Positions 10,570 through 20,976 of a stretch of DNA of 64,000 bases are shown here, piece after piece. The notes beneath the pieces are model-generated. The model had not been told where the DNA came from. It was given only the letters and a program-made list of their open reading frames with translations, and searched no databases. The first letter of the stretch is position 1; each line of letters starts with the position of its first letter. Source of the DNA: Eremothecium cymbalariae DBVPG#7215 (Eukaryota > Ascomycota > Saccharomycetes > Saccharomycetales > Saccharomycetaceae); NCBI RefSeq assembly GCF_000235365.1, contig NC_016453.1, forward strand, positions 248,001-312,000, read 5' to 3'. A program made the position numbers and the translations under genes.

Positions 10570-12179
10570 TTAAAATAAAGTATCTATAATTTCCACGTCT
10601 TCAGGAGAATAGTTAGAAGCAAACTTCTCTAGCCCTTTTTTGACGTCGTCAGCTTTATACTTGGCAGCTTGGGGCCATATCTCATTTACAATATAACGCC
10701 TCCTTTCAAGGTAAGACTTTGCCGGATCATGCCAGATCATCTGGCAATATTCATACCAAAAGAAATCACTTTCCAAAAACTGCAACCAATTCGAATCAAT
10801 TATAGTCTTAAATATATGTTTTTCAAGAACTGACCTCGAAATTCTTTGATACATTTGGTTCAGCAAGTAGAGTAGCCGCTGTCCGTTCTTTTGATCTGCC
10901 GATTCCAGTCTTTTAATAAGATGATCCAAAATCTCATTTTTAAGAGACAAGCGACCCTCTTGTGAGTTGTATCTGCTTTGTGGAAAAGGTGTTGTCAAAA
11001 ATATTTTTATCAAAATATAATCCATAAATATTTCAGTATCCATGGGGCCGTTAGAGTAAGAAGCATGGACAGTGTCATAAATTTTATCCAATTCAGAATA
11101 TTCTCCATTTCTGATCATAACCATCGACAATCTAAATAATATTTTTGCCTTTGTATGGCTCATGGAAAGACCCTGTAACAGTATATTTTTGGCTGAAACA
11201 TAGTCAGATTCTCTCTCAATTAGCCAATCTGCCCACTTTAGCCATACTATATCGTAGTGAGCTAATATAGTAACGGCACGCTGAAAGTTCAATTTTATCA
11301 GACCAACAACTCTATTGGTAATAAGGTAATCTAAATACTTGCACCAAACAGCTATTTCCTCAAATTTAATTAGTGTATGGGGAGAGGTGTAGCTTTGGGT
11401 GAACAACTTACTTTCAAATAAGTTGTACATTTCCATGACTTGGTATTGAACTACCATATACAATTCTTTAGTCACCTTTTTTAATTGAACCTTAGCTTCC
11501 TGAAGTTCTGGACCTCGTCTTCCCTTCACATTTATATTTACCTTCAATTTTCTCCAAAGTTCATTCTCCGGTATAAACCACTTAAGTTGGGACAAATCCT
11601 TGATATCCTGGATACACTGCAGCCAAACACTGTAAAATTTCGAATAATCATAGAGTGGGATCTCAAGGACTTTGCGTAATATACAAATGTACCTGTTTGG
11701 CAATTTACATCTTTGTTTTACCTGATCCAAATATAGCTCCCAAAACTCTCCACTAAAGAAATGCAAACCTATCAAAACCTCTGCAGTTTCATATTTTTAA
11801 AAAGTTCCTTGTCATTCATCACTACTTCATTGCATAATTTCAAATATTCAACCCATAGCAAAAGCGATCTATTGTTAAACTGAGCTAATGCGTTCTGAAA
11901 GATCTTATGCATTTTAACAGTACTACCCAGCTTGAGTTCAAAAAGCGCATAGTCAATATGATACGTTTCCAGGTAAGGAAACTGCTGTAACATTGACTTA
12001 TATGTGGAACGAATAAGTTCGCATAGTTGTGGATCTATCGATTTGTTCAATGGGCTTGCAGTTTGTAAAAGATAATTTAAAAGTTCTTCCCAATAATTCA
12101 GCGTCTTTGTGAACTGAGACACTTTAAGCAGCAATTGTGAAAGTTTTTCATCATTGGAAAGATCAAAGGAATCTAGCAT
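10570..12179 (-). CDS. PRP42: Prp42, U1 snRNP HAT-repeat protein, reading frame broken by a frameshift
   Basis: Two overlapping frames together give about 536 residues, close to S. cerevisiae Prp42 (544). The N-terminal part runs from the ATG at 12179 to a TGA at 11772-11774. The C-terminal part continues in the -1 frame to 10570. The break lies at a T5A5 tract (11794-11803). Adding one base there would make the frame continuous with family-like sequence (KYETAEVLIGLHFFSGEFW) across the join. The helical HAT-type repeats, with pairs such as FWELYLDQ and WLKWADWLIERE, fit the Prp39/Prp42 family, which scaffolds U1 snRNP. The order FMN1-PRP42-LYS4 matches YDR236-235-234. A sequencing error at a homopolymer is the simplest cause; a real mutation is possible. 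Confidence 0.85.
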
Positions 12180-12468
12180 TAGTCTTCTTAGTTCAATTGT
12201 TTTTGTATTGATGTTTCACTGTACTTCTCTTCGCTAAAGCATTAAGGGCAAGGTTAAGAAAAATTAAAATAAAAAAATTGTCAAAACCATCTATTTGAAC
12301 GGTTGAAACCGAAAAACCTTTAAAAGCTGCTAGAGTACCTTTTCAAAAAGCTCATCTTAAATAAATTGTAATAAATAGGATGCAAAGGGCTGTTAAATGC
12401 ACCCGAGCTACATTAAAATTTGTATGTACAAGATAATATAGTGGTGAAGTGTCATCATCATAAAAAAT

Positions 12469-13446
12469 TTAACTAGATGGTAAATGAATTTCGTCTAAAA
12501 GCTTCTGTGCACCATTTGCAATTAGTTTCTCTGCAAGTAGTCTGCCGCACCTCACAGCATCTTCTTTATCATCTTCAATTACTAATGAAATAGAATCCTC
12601 TACAGCTTCACTGCCATCGACAGAAACCACAATTCCTTTTAAAGTGAGAGTTGAAATACCTTCATCGAATTCAGATTCCACGCCGATAGGAACAGAACAT
12701 CCACCATTTAGGGTTCTCATTAGGGATCGTTCGGATAAGCAACAGATGGTGCTATCTCTGTCAGCAATTCTGTCCAAAATCGGTCTAAGAAAAGTATCAT
12801 TTGTTCTTGTTTCAATACCCAATGCCCCCTGCCCAACTGCATGGTACATGGTGGAGGAATCAAATCGTTCAGTAATTCTATATTCTAATCCTAACCTTAG
12901 GAGACCAGCAGTTGCCAACACTATGCAAACAAATTCGGTTTCCGGATCATCGAGCTTTTTTAGCCTAGTCTGTATGTTTCCCCTGACACTTTCAAATTGT
13001 AATTTGGGAAATTTTCTTTTCAACTGAGCAGATCTACGAATACTAGAAGTACCAACCACGGACCCTTCTGGCAAGTCTGCCAAACATTTATAAGGGCTAT
13101 CCACCGCCATCACAATACAGTCACTAGGATCCACTCTCTTCGTTATCGCACCTAATTCAAACCCGTCAGGCAATAGAGTTGGCATATCCTTCAATGAATG
13201 TACTATCAAGTCGATGCTGTTCTCCTTATCTTCATATAATAAGTCTTCCAACTCCTTGGTCCATAATGCCTTTCCACCAAAGGAATAAAGCGGTTTTGAT
13301 TGAATTTGGTCACCCAAAGTTTGCAACGCCAAAACTGTACATCGATATTCCGGAAACTCTGACTCAATCATCCCCTTCACCTGCTCCGATTGGATTACAG
13401 CCAATTTTGACCTTCTACCAGCAACTTTAATTATACGTTCGGGCAT
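12469..13446 (-). CDS. HEM3: Porphobilinogen deaminase (hydroxymethylbilane synthase)
   Basis: The product is 325 residues (S. cerevisiae 327). It joins four porphobilinogen molecules into hydroxymethylbilane, the third step of heme synthesis, in the cytosol. The N-terminal substrate-binding segment [18 protein letters not shown], the SLKDMPT loop, [11 protein letters not shown], and the dipyrromethane cofactor loop [10 protein letters not shown] with Cys250 are all visible. In S. cerevisiae this is YDL205C. Here it sits between PRP42 and LYS4, again interleaving the sister segments. Three CCAAT pentamers lie within about 330 bp upstream (13657, 13743, 13770), although none fits the full Hap2/3/4/5 consensus. 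Confidence 0.97.
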   Translation of the reverse strand: MPERIIKVAGRRSKLAVIQSEQVKGMIESEFPEYRCTVLALQTLGDQIQSKPLYSFGGKALWTKELEDLLYEDKENSIDLIVHSLKDMPTLLPDGFELGAITKRVDPSDCIVMAVDSPYKCLADLPEGSVVGTSSIRRSAQLKRKFPKLQFESVRGNIQTRLKKLDDPETEFVCIVLATAGLLRLGLEYRITERFDSSTMYHAVGQGALGIETRTNDTFLRPILDRIADRDSTICCLSERSLMRTLNGGCSVPIGVESEFDEGISTLTLKGIVVSVDGSEAVEDSISLVIEDDKEDAVRCGRLLAEKLIANGAQKLLDEIHLPSS

Positions 13447-14514
13447 GAGGAATGATTAACAGCAAAATAATTAAAACCTAATACGATGAAACCCCTTCTC
13501 ACAAAAAAAATTGAATATTAAATATATTGAATATATTATATGCAAGCAGGCTCAACCAGTGTAAAAATCAATATCACCGACTGGATCCACTAGAACAATA
13601 ATTCAGAACCAGCTGCGTACCAGGATGAATTGTAATCTTGGGGGTAGAATTGATAACCAATGCAAAATAAAAAAACTATAGCCGACTCAAACGATAAAAA
13701 TCAGTATGAATGACTAAAAAATAAAATGGCTCTGAGAAAACACCAATATGTTGAGAGATAAGCCAAAAACCAATTCTATTTTCTTGAATTTCTCTGCAGC
13801 TAAAACCAAGCCGATTTGCTACCTTTTAATATATGCTATGCCTACGTCCAGCCGTAACTAGCTCATTCATCTGCCAGACATATGACTTAAAATTAAAAAA
13901 ATTTTCGCCGCTTTTAAAAATCCTAATTCCAGATTTCGTCCCCTATGATACCAATTTCATATGACACCGCCTTTAGTAGGGAGAGCACAATAAACGATTA
14001 ATGGATGGAGAACTAAAGGGAGGGTTCATGTCTTAAGTGATGGGAATTGGTGTTGATATATTTCTCAATTTAAAGAGTATATAGACATCGCTTGCACCAG
14101 TTATGTTTTTAAAATTTGTAGATCAAAAAAGTACCGAGAGGTAATCGAAACCATAATCCCCTCTAGAAGATTATTCCAACGCGTGGTCATGAGAAGATGT
14201 TGATTTGGGTGTGAGATACAGCTGCACCATAGAGGTTATTCATGTACTGCTATTTCCCCTGTTATGTTTATTTATATGCTTGTGCGGTTCAGTCATGAGT
14301 GGTAGGTATATGAGAATGGAGGTTTGATATATTTTGAAAATACCATTTTCTAAAGACCGATAAAATTCTACAGTAATAAACCAAACGTCGTGGATTGTGA
14401 ATGAAACAAGTAAATCGTTTTTTGGAAGTTTAAATAAATAAATAAATAATGAATTCTAACAATATAGGTTTTAATAATCTTTGTACTCTTTTTGTTTTTT
14501 TTGGTTCTTTTGCT
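13447..14514. other. HEM3-LYS4 intergenic region, 1.07 kb without a recognised gene
   Basis: This is the promoter side of HEM3 and the 3' side of LYS4, long for this genome. It holds three CCAAT pentamers (13657-13661, 13743-13747, 13770-13774), A-rich tracts, a TATTGAATATATTGAATA stretch near 13517-13535 and a short AAATAAATAAATAA repeat near 14431-14445. I found no ORF worth calling and no tRNA. I looked for snoRNA boxes and could not support any. Confidence 0.4.
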
Positions 14515-16674
14515 TTATATTTGAGCCTTGATCCAGCCTTCAAGGCCGCCCTTGACTATTATTTCTTGAAGGGTCATGCCTAGTTCGCCAACTTTTTGTT
14601 CATGAACGATGTCACCATTGGCGGAGCCGTCGGTGACGGTTATCTTTGCATCAGCCACGTTCCATGTTAAAAACCAGCCCGTTCTGCGTGTTGCTTGTCT
14701 GTGTGTAGTAGAGTATCTTTCACGGAGCAATTTAATCAAGACTGGGAGCTCAAGTGTGAGAAGGGCGTTGTTGATGGAATTTCTGGAAAAGATGTTACTG
14801 AATGAACCACCAACGACGAGATTGATACCTTTGGCGAGGATGGAAGTTGCCGCCTGTTCACGCGAGGAACCTGAACCGAAATTATAACCGCTCACGAGGA
14901 TGTCACCAGGTTTGGCGATGTTGCCGAACTCAGGGTCATAGTTCTCCATGCAAACCTGAGCCATTTTATCCGGTGATATATCGTCTTGATAGGTATACTT
15001 ACCGGGATAAATTCCATCTGTGTTGATATTATCAGCGTCGCAGAAGACGAGTTCGCCTGTAATTTTGCTTGGAAATCCTTCAAGGATATCTACTGCAGCG
15101 CCGGCATTATCGACTTGCGCAGCGGAGTCTCTACTAGTTTTTGTAGGCTCTATTTCTTTAACAGAGGCCTTGACACTGATCTCGGAAACAGGGTTCGTAG
15201 AGGGTATACCACTACTGGCTGGTGGTAGGATTTCGTCGGGTGAAGCAATTCTTCCTAGCACTGCAGAAGCAGCGACAACGGCTGGAGAAGCCAAGTATGC
15301 AAGCGCATCCTTGGATCCCATGCGACCCTTGAAGTTACGGTTTGTAGCAGAGATTCCTACCTCGCCAGGCTCCAATAGGCCGGTACCGAGACCAATACAG
15401 GGACCACATCCTGCGGGCAAGGGCTTACAGCCTGCTGCGATTAGCTTCTGCCAGCAATTGGAAGACTTGGCTTCACGTTCTACCTCAGAAGAGGCAGCAG
15501 CAATATAGAATTCGACATGTGGGGCGACTGTTCTGACAGCTTTCAAATCGCCTGTAGGACACACCACGCGAGCAGCTGCCTCCAAATCACTCAGCCGTGA
15601 GTTGGTGCAAGACACAAGGTACGCTTTATCAACTCGAATGTTCTTGCGAGCTAGCTCTGTAATTGGAGTGCTGATCTTAACACTATTAGGTCCACTGACG
15701 TAGTGGGTCAAAGTGGACAGGTCGATAACCAGGTGTTTGGCGTACCTGGCGTCAGGGTCGGCCTGGGTAGCGGCGGCCGCCGCAGCAGCACTGCGAGCCA
15801 ACCCATCTAAACGCTCGCGCGTGATTCTGGGATGATTGGGGCCAACCTTAGCTAGGCGTTCGTAGTACCAATCAATCAAAGTGCGGTCAACGGGAAACAG
15901 CCCTGAAAGAGCCCCCCACTCGGTAGTCATGTTTGCAATGGTAAGACGGTAGTCGACTGGGATAGACTCCAGATAGTCGCCAGTAAACTCGATCGCGTGA
16001 TTCAAAACCTCGTCCTTGTTAAACACCCCGCACAGCGCGACGATGATATCCTTGCCTGATACCCCTACAGGGAGTTTACCCTTCAGCTCCACATGAGCCA
16101 CAGGTGGTATCTGCCACCATGTCTGCCCCGTGGACCAAATCGCTGCGGCGTCAGTACGCACGATCGGAGTCCCCAGCGCGCCAACACCGCCATAGGTATT
16201 GGAGTGGGAATCCGACGCAACAGTTAGACTGAGTGGGAAAGCATATCCTTCCTCGATCATAATCTGATGCCCGATGCCACGCCCAGCAGGATAGAAATCA
16301 ATCCCATGCTTCTTCGCAAACAACTCGATATTCTTATATTTGATCAGGTTTTTCTCCGTCCTGTTCTGCACATCGTGGTCCAGCGTATTCACTATCTGCG
16401 CCGGATACTTGATCTGGGAAGCTCCCAAGCCCATAAACTTGAGCGCTACAGGCCATGAATTGTCATGCGACATGCAATAAGCGGGCCGGATGGACACATA
16501 GTCTCCAGATCTCACTGCCTTGCCGTTCGGAACACCAACTGCATATGCTTGCACGATCTTCTCCGTAAGAGTTTGCCCCACCGATGAGACGTACCGCAAG
16601 CTTCCCACAGTACCGGCTCTCAGTCCGGGCGCGGCTCTCGCTGTGGGAGCTGCTCTCAGTGTACACGCAAGCAT
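14515..16674 (-). CDS. LYS4: Homoaconitase, mitochondrial
   Basis: The product is 719 residues (S. cerevisiae 693). It converts cis-homoaconitate to homoisocitrate in the alpha-aminoadipate lysine pathway in mitochondria. The N-terminus is rich in Ala/Arg/Ser with no acidic residue for about 35 residues, a clear presequence. The three [4Fe-4S] ligands of the aconitase family are visible: Cys356 in VSCTNSR and Cys423/Cys426 in GCGPCIGLG. The swivel domain follows, with [15 protein letters not shown] near 590-605. An Ala run (about 292-299) lies in a loop. The gene is more GC-rich than its neighbours. The divergent region with RTN1 holds a Gcn4-type site and three CACGTG boxes. Confidence 0.97.
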   Translation of the reverse strand: MLACTLRAAPTARAAPGLRAGTVGSLRYVSSVGQTLTEKIVQAYAVGVPNGKAVRSGDYVSIRPAYCMSHDNSWPVALKFMGLGASQIKYPAQIVNTLDHDVQNRTEKNLIKYKNIELFAKKHGIDFYPAGRGIGHQIMIEEGYAFPLSLTVASDSHSNTYGGVGALGTPIVRTDAAAIWSTGQTWWQIPPVAHVELKGKLPVGVSGKDIIVALCGVFNKDEVLNHAIEFTGDYLESIPVDYRLTIANMTTEWGALSGLFPVDRTLIDWYYERLAKVGPNHPRITRERLDGLARSAAAAAAATQADPDARYAKHLVIDLSTLTHYVSGPNSVKISTPITELARKNIRVDKAYLVSCTNSRLSDLEAAARVVCPTGDLKAVRTVAPHVEFYIAAASSEVEREAKSSNCWQKLIAAGCKPLPAGCGPCIGLGTGLLEPGEVGISATNRNFKGRMGSKDALAYLASPAVVAASAVLGRIASPDEILPPASSGIPSTNPVSEISVKASVKEIEPTKTSRDSAAQVDNAGAAVDILEGFPSKITGELVFCDADNINTDGIYPGKYTYQDDISPDKMAQVCMENYDPEFGNIAKPGDILVSGYNFGSGSSREQAATSILAKGINLVVGGSFSNIFSRNSINNALLTLELPVLIKLLRERYSTTHRQATRRTGWFLTWNVADAKITVTDGSANGDIVHEQKVGELGMTLQEIIVKGGLEGWIKAQI

Positions 16675-16831
16675 AATTCTAGGCTACTGAAGTACTAGGC
16701 TATCTGCAGTATTCAAAGAAACTACAATTCCCAAATCCTTGTTGTCCTAAATCCTTTTCATCTGTTCCGCCATGCCACCCAGGTCAGGCCTGTAAAATTC
16801 CGGTGTAAAATGAAACGCTATTTCGCTTTTT

Positions 16832-16838
16832 TGAGTCA
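16832..16838 (+). promoter_or_regulatory. Gcn4-type site upstream of LYS4
   Basis: TGAGTCA is an exact match to the palindromic Gcn4/AP-1 consensus TGASTCA, 158 bp upstream of the LYS4 ATG. Amino-acid control of lysine genes by Gcn4 is known in S. cerevisiae. Use here is inferred. Confidence 0.6.
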
Positions 16839-16847
16839 CCGCATAAT

Positions 16848-16881
16848 CACGTGACTCGCAACACGTGACCACGGTCACGTG
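16848..16881. promoter_or_regulatory. Three CACGTG boxes at 14-bp spacing
   Basis: CACGTG occurs at 16848-16853, 16862-16867 and 16876-16881, each exactly 14 bp from the next. The last two form a 20-bp inverted repeat (CACGTGACC, 2-bp spacer, GGTCACGTG). CACGTG is the Cbf1/Pho4 bHLH core. A TCACGTGA-type context fits Cbf1 better than Pho4. Confidence 0.6.
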
Positions 16882-17470
16882 GTCACCAGACCGGCACCCT
16901 GTTACGTAATCTGCGCTGGCCAAGCACCACGCTAAACCGCAGATCGCCGCTCCGCACGCGTCTTATCCCCGCGCGCCTCCCGCGCCCCCGACCCCCAGCT
17001 TCGTGGAAGGAAGCAGCTTCTTCACCAAGAACTAAAGAACAAACAAGCACAAACAAGCACAGCCAGGCCCCGTTCCAATCTGTCCCGCCGGCCAAAAACA
17101 CGCACGCATTTTCGCTGCTTCGCAGCCCTTGTTGTTTTCCTGTGTTTCCTGTTTTTTCCTGTTTGTTTCGTTGTTTTTCTTGTTACAAGGGATATTACGG
17201 AAACTTCCGTGGACCAAAGCCCTCCTTTTATCAATCTGGGTATCTTTTCTCTTTTTTCTCTCGTGTAATCTTTTCCCGTAATATTTTTTAATCCCTCTCT
17301 TTCTCCTTCTTCCTTTCTTTCGTTCTTTCTTTCTCTAGTTCTTTCTTGATCCAATCACTACTCGTCTTTTGTATATACATCTATCTCTATCTATAGGTAG
17401 GGTGGTTTTATTAAGCAGTTTAAAGTTGGATCGTTTCTGAATATACCAGAAAACAGAGAGTGTGAGCGAG

Positions 17471-18319
17471 ATGGCATCGTGTGATTTGTTGTTGTGGAAG
17501 AATCCTGTTCAAACAGGTAAGGTTTTTGGAGGGCTGTTATTTTTATTGTTGGTTTTAAAGAAGGTGAATCTGATTACGTTTTTCTTGAAGGTTGGGTACT
17601 CGATTTTGTTTGTTAACTCGACGGTTGAGTTTGTGTCGAAGTTAGTTTTGGGGCAGGGGTTGACTACTAAGTATGGGGTGAAGGAGTGTCCTAATATAGT
17701 GGGGATGTTGAGGCCAAAGATTGAAGAGTTTTTGGTTCAGTTTCCGGTCTATCAAGCGCATGTGAGGAGGTTGGTGTTTGCTGCTTCGCCACGGCAGTCG
17801 TTTAAGGCGGCCGGAGTGTTGTATGTTTTGCACAAGCTGGTGTCTGTTTTGTCGTTATGGACGTTGGTATTCATTGGAGTTATTGCAACGTTTACTTTAC
17901 CGATTGTGTATAAGACGTATCAGAAGGAAATCGATGGTACGGTGCAACAAGGAGTTGTGTTGGCGAAGCAGAAGTCTATTGAGTTGCAGAAGATTGCTTC
18001 TGAGAAGGCTGCGCCCTACATGGAGCAGTTGGATAAGCGGTTGGGGCCTGTTTCTCAGTATTTGGTTCCTAAGGGGGCAGCTGCTTTAGGCGGTTCCAAG
18101 AGTGGTTCAAATGCTTCAGGTCCAGGCCCAGCGGCCACGGCACCGGTATCTGCTGGTGCGGGTGCTGTGGAAGAGCCTTCTATGGCGACCACCACATCTG
18201 CGTCATTCCCATCTGTTCCTGCCACAGACGTTTCTGCTTCTGTGACGAAGGATGTGGATGTAAATGTTGCTCAGTTGAAACAGGATGTTAGGGAGACGAA
18301 GGAATCTGTTGGGTTGTAA
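17471..18319 (+). CDS. RTN1: Reticulon-family ER membrane-shaping protein
   Basis: The product is 282 residues from the ATG at 17471 (an in-frame GTG lies 9 bases upstream). Reticulons wedge into the ER membrane and stabilise tubules and sheet edges, and also affect nuclear pore assembly. The reticulon homology domain spans about residues 1-190. It has two long hydrophobic hairpins, one around 20-55 (VFGGLLFLLLVLKKVNLITF...) and one around 112-150 (LYVLHKLVSVLSLWTLVFIG...). After these comes a Ser/Ala/Gly-rich soluble tail. It lies between LYS4 and HEM1, as YDR233C (RTN1) does. Since RTN2 (YDL204W) is the duplicate, this single gene stands for both. Confidence 0.93.
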   Translation: MASCDLLLWKNPVQTGKVFGGLLFLLLVLKKVNLITFFLKVGYSILFVNSTVEFVSKLVLGQGLTTKYGVKECPNIVGMLRPKIEEFLVQFPVYQAHVRRLVFAASPRQSFKAAGVLYVLHKLVSVLSLWTLVFIGVIATFTLPIVYKTYQKEIDGTVQQGVVLAKQKSIELQKIASEKAAPYMEQLDKRLGPVSQYLVPKGAAALGGSKSGSNASGPGPAATAPVSAGAGAVEEPSMATTTSASFPSVPATDVSASVTKDVDVNVAQLKQDVRETKESVGL

Positions 18320-18852
18320 TTGCTTGTATAAATGTAGCTTGCATTCCTTGTTTCTGTCCTTGCTGCGTTGAGAAAGATAAAAAAAGATAAAAAAACAAAT
18401 TAACGAGGCTTCCAGTCTTCACCTCACCTCCCTCCTCCCCTCTCCTCCGTATTCTCTATGCTATTACCCATTATCATGTTTTTACCAGTCGTTTCGTTTT
18501 TTCGTCTACTACTCCTTACCGACCGTTAATTGTGAAGGGTTCTCGTGGTGTTCCCGTCGCCTGTCAGCCAGTTGTGTTTTTATTCTTCTGCGTGTGGCAG
18601 GTGGGCACCCCCTTTTGTGTGGTCACCAGTAACTGAACGTTAAATTGTATACATGGCAAGACATAAATATATGTGTGTATTTATACATATCACATTCAGC
18701 ATAATAATATTAAATAAAAGATATACATATTGGGCGAATCGGGTCGGGGGTGAAAAACGTGGACAAGCGTTTCGAATTTTTTAATTCGCAAAAGACCATG
18801 TAGATTTAAATACGTAGCCCTTTCTTTGTTTTCTCTAATTCTACATTTGTTT
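18320..18852. other. RTN1-HEM1 convergent intergenic region
   Basis: These 533 bp lie between two 3' ends. A C/T-rich stretch at 18416-18450 and TATATGTGTGTATTTATACATA-like AT-rich sequence near 18665-18690 are compatible with 3'-end signals. Nothing else is supported. Confidence 0.5.
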
Positions 18853-20550
18853 TCAAGCTTTGATTCCCGATGACACTTGGAGTTGGTCAATTACAGGCGC
18901 CAAAACGTTGGGGTTCAAGTCTTCGTTAGTCAACGACAACTGTTCCTGCGTCCACAAGTTTGGCTCAGGAACGTAGTTTGGATCTCCCACACCAAGCAGC
19001 CCACCGTAGGCTTCCCAGTCCTTGACTCTTGGTAGTTGTAAACTAGTCCAAACGTCATCAAACGCTTCCAACAAGACGTCTGAAAGATCCTTGGTGTGTC
19101 CTGGCGTCGGAGTTATACGTAAACGTTCGGTACCACGAGGAACAGTTGGGAAGTTGATAGCTTGCACATAGATACGATGTTTTTCCATCAAGATATCGGA
19201 CGCCTGCTTGGCCAGTTCCGGGCTACCTACTAGAACCGGAACGATGTGTGAAGGGTTCGGTTGTACAGGTATGTCCAAATCGTGAAGCCCTGCTTTGACG
19301 TACGCGGTGTGGGTTTGCTGGGTTTGTCTAAGGTTCAAGCGGGAACGCTGGAAACGGATTGCTTCTGCCGCACCTGCCATCACAGCTGGCGGCAAAGATG
19401 TAGTAAAGATAAAACCTGGCGCGTAGGACCTGAGCCAATCAATGAGCTTGACGGAGCTGGCTACGTATCCCCCCACAGTACCAAAAGACTTGCCCAAGGT
19501 GCCAGTAATCATATCGATACGATCCATGACGGTGCGCTGGTCAGGGGACGCAATACCAGCTCTGCGGTGCGCCTCAAAGTCAAGGTGTTCTGCGACACCG
19601 GCACCATGAGGACCATATAGCCCCACAGAGTGAACCTCATCCAAAAAGGTCAATGCACCATACTTCTCCGCCAAGTCACAAATCTTCCGGATATCTGCAA
19701 CGGAACCAGACATCGAGTACACAGACTCAAACGCAATCACTTTCGGCTGCGACTTAGGGTACATGGCCAAAAGTTTTTCCAAATGCTCCAAGTTATTATG
19801 ACGAAAGACATGTTTTTTCGACATCGCGTGCTTGATCCCCACAATCATGGACGCATGATTCATCTCGTCAGAGAAAATGACAAGGTCCTTGATCTTCTGG
19901 CCTAGCAAAGAAAGAATAGCGTCGTTCGCAACATAACAAGAAGAAAACACCAACGCACCCTCCTTCTTATGCAAAGCTGCTAACTCTGCCTCCAACTTCA
20001 TCGCATGCCGATTATGGCCAGCAATATTCCGCGTACCACCAGCGCCAGCACCGTACTTGTCCAGAGTCTTCTTCATCACATCGATAACCTGCTCATTCTT
20101 GGAAAACGCTAAGTAATCATTCGAACACCAAACAGTAACCTTGTCCTCCTCCTCATGCCTATGCGCTCGGGGGAACTCCTTGGCCAATCTATTGATATTG
20201 TTGAAAAACCGATACGAGCTATCCACCCGCTTCTTCGCCAATTCACTATCAAACAGCCCCTCGTAATCAAAAGCCTCCTCCTGACTGCCCCGCTCAACCA
20301 TACCCGCTCCTGCGCCTACTCCTAAGGGCATATCCTGCACATCCACCACCGCCGCCGTGGCCGCCGCGGCCGCCGTTGGCGTGGAAGCACTCACATACCC
20401 CCGAGTAGCAAATGCACGTCCCATCACCGGACACTTGAGTGCCATCGCATATAGATTTGCCGACTGCAATGCCTTGACATTCTGCATAGAAGATGACGCT
20501 TTCCGAACAAACGGACAAAGCTTCGCAGACTTTCGAACAACTGATTCCAT
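18853..20550 (-). CDS. HEM1: 5-aminolevulinate synthase, mitochondrial
   Basis: The product is 565 residues from the ATG at 20550 (a GTG 27 bases upstream is in frame and is not used). It condenses glycine with succinyl-CoA in the mitochondrial matrix, the first step of heme synthesis. A long N-terminal targeting and linker region carries two Cys-Pro dipeptides (LCPFV and KCPVM), the form of heme regulatory motifs. The catalytic core has [24 protein letters not shown] and [12 protein letters not shown], with the pyridoxal-phosphate lysine at Lys354. The divergent region with MUM2 holds a consensus Hap2/3/4/5 site about 275 bp upstream, in line with known Hap control of S. cerevisiae HEM1. Confidence 0.97.
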   Translation of the reverse strand: MESVVRKSAKLCPFVRKASSSMQNVKALQSANLYAMALKCPVMGRAFATRGYVSASTPTAAAAATAAVVDVQDMPLGVGAGAGMVERGSQEEAFDYEGLFDSELAKKRVDSSYRFFNNINRLAKEFPRAHRHEEEDKVTVWCSNDYLAFSKNEQVIDVMKKTLDKYGAGAGGTRNIAGHNRHAMKLEAELAALHKKEGALVFSSCYVANDAILSLLGQKIKDLVIFSDEMNHASMIVGIKHAMSKKHVFRHNNLEHLEKLLAMYPKSQPKVIAFESVYSMSGSVADIRKICDLAEKYGALTFLDEVHSVGLYGPHGAGVAEHLDFEAHRRAGIASPDQRTVMDRIDMITGTLGKSFGTVGGYVASSVKLIDWLRSYAPGFIFTTSLPPAVMAGAAEAIRFQRSRLNLRQTQQTHTAYVKAGLHDLDIPVQPNPSHIVPVLVGSPELAKQASDILMEKHRIYVQAINFPTVPRGTERLRITPTPGHTKDLSDVLLEAFDDVWTSLQLPRVKDWEAYGGLLGVGDPNYVPEPNLWTQEQLSLTNEDLNPNVLAPVIDQLQVSSGIKA

Positions 20551-20823
20551 CCTAATTGCCTGCCCTGGTCTATCCACGAATCAGATACCTTCCACTAAAC
20601 GTCTGAAATGAATATACAAATCGACTCTCCTCACCGACAACAAACGAATAGAAGCGAATGTACACTATGTCGAGACTGCAATTAACAAATGCAATACTAA
20701 TAAAAATCCTATAAAAGTTTTGTTAATAAAACAAAAAGCAACTATGTCCTTTCTTTTCTTCTCAAAGAGGGCTACAGAACCCGTCGCATGGCCCAGTTCC
20801 GGCGGCCTGCGCAGCCAGCACGG

Positions 20824-20831
20824 ACCAATCA
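20824..20831 (+). promoter_or_regulatory. Hap2/3/4/5-type CCAAT site upstream of HEM1
   Basis: ACCAATCA fits the Hap complex consensus ACCAATNA exactly and lies about 275 bp upstream of the HEM1 start. Hap-dependent expression of HEM1 is established in S. cerevisiae. Its role here is inferred. Confidence 0.55.
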
Positions 20832-20860
20832 AAATCAAGCTTTTTATTTGTCGGTTCCAG

Positions 20861-20884
20861 CGCGTCACCCGGCGCGTCACCCGG
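20861..20884. repeat. Tandem 12-bp repeat, two perfect copies
   Basis: CGCGTCACCCGG occurs twice head to tail at 20861-20872 and 20873-20884. Each copy ends in ACCCGG, part of a Reb1-like core (TTACCCGG) with TC in place of TT. Confidence 0.8.
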
Positions 20885-20929
20885 CCACGGTCGCTGTCCA
20901 TCTGATCCGAAGGTTTACGTAAGCATGTC

Positions 20930-20976
20930 TGAGGAAGCATCATTACCCGGCCGGACCGGGTAATGATGCTTCCTCA
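20930..20976. repeat. 47-bp palindrome with two inverted Reb1 sites
   Basis: Two perfectly complementary 21-bp arms (20930-20950 and 20956-20976) flank a 5-bp centre (CCGGA). Each arm contains one Reb1 consensus: TTACCCG at 20943-20949 and CGGGTAA at 20957-20963. An imperfect extension continues outside the arms. The right edge runs into a CACGTG box. Confidence 0.9.

Larger units (their letters stand above)
16675..17470. other. LYS4-RTN1 divergent promoter region
   Basis: These 796 bp include a Gcn4-type site, three evenly spaced CACGTG boxes, a C-rich stretch (16967-16996) and long C/T-rich tracts (17100-17350) on the RTN1 side. No ORF starting with ATG is convincing. Confidence 0.6.
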
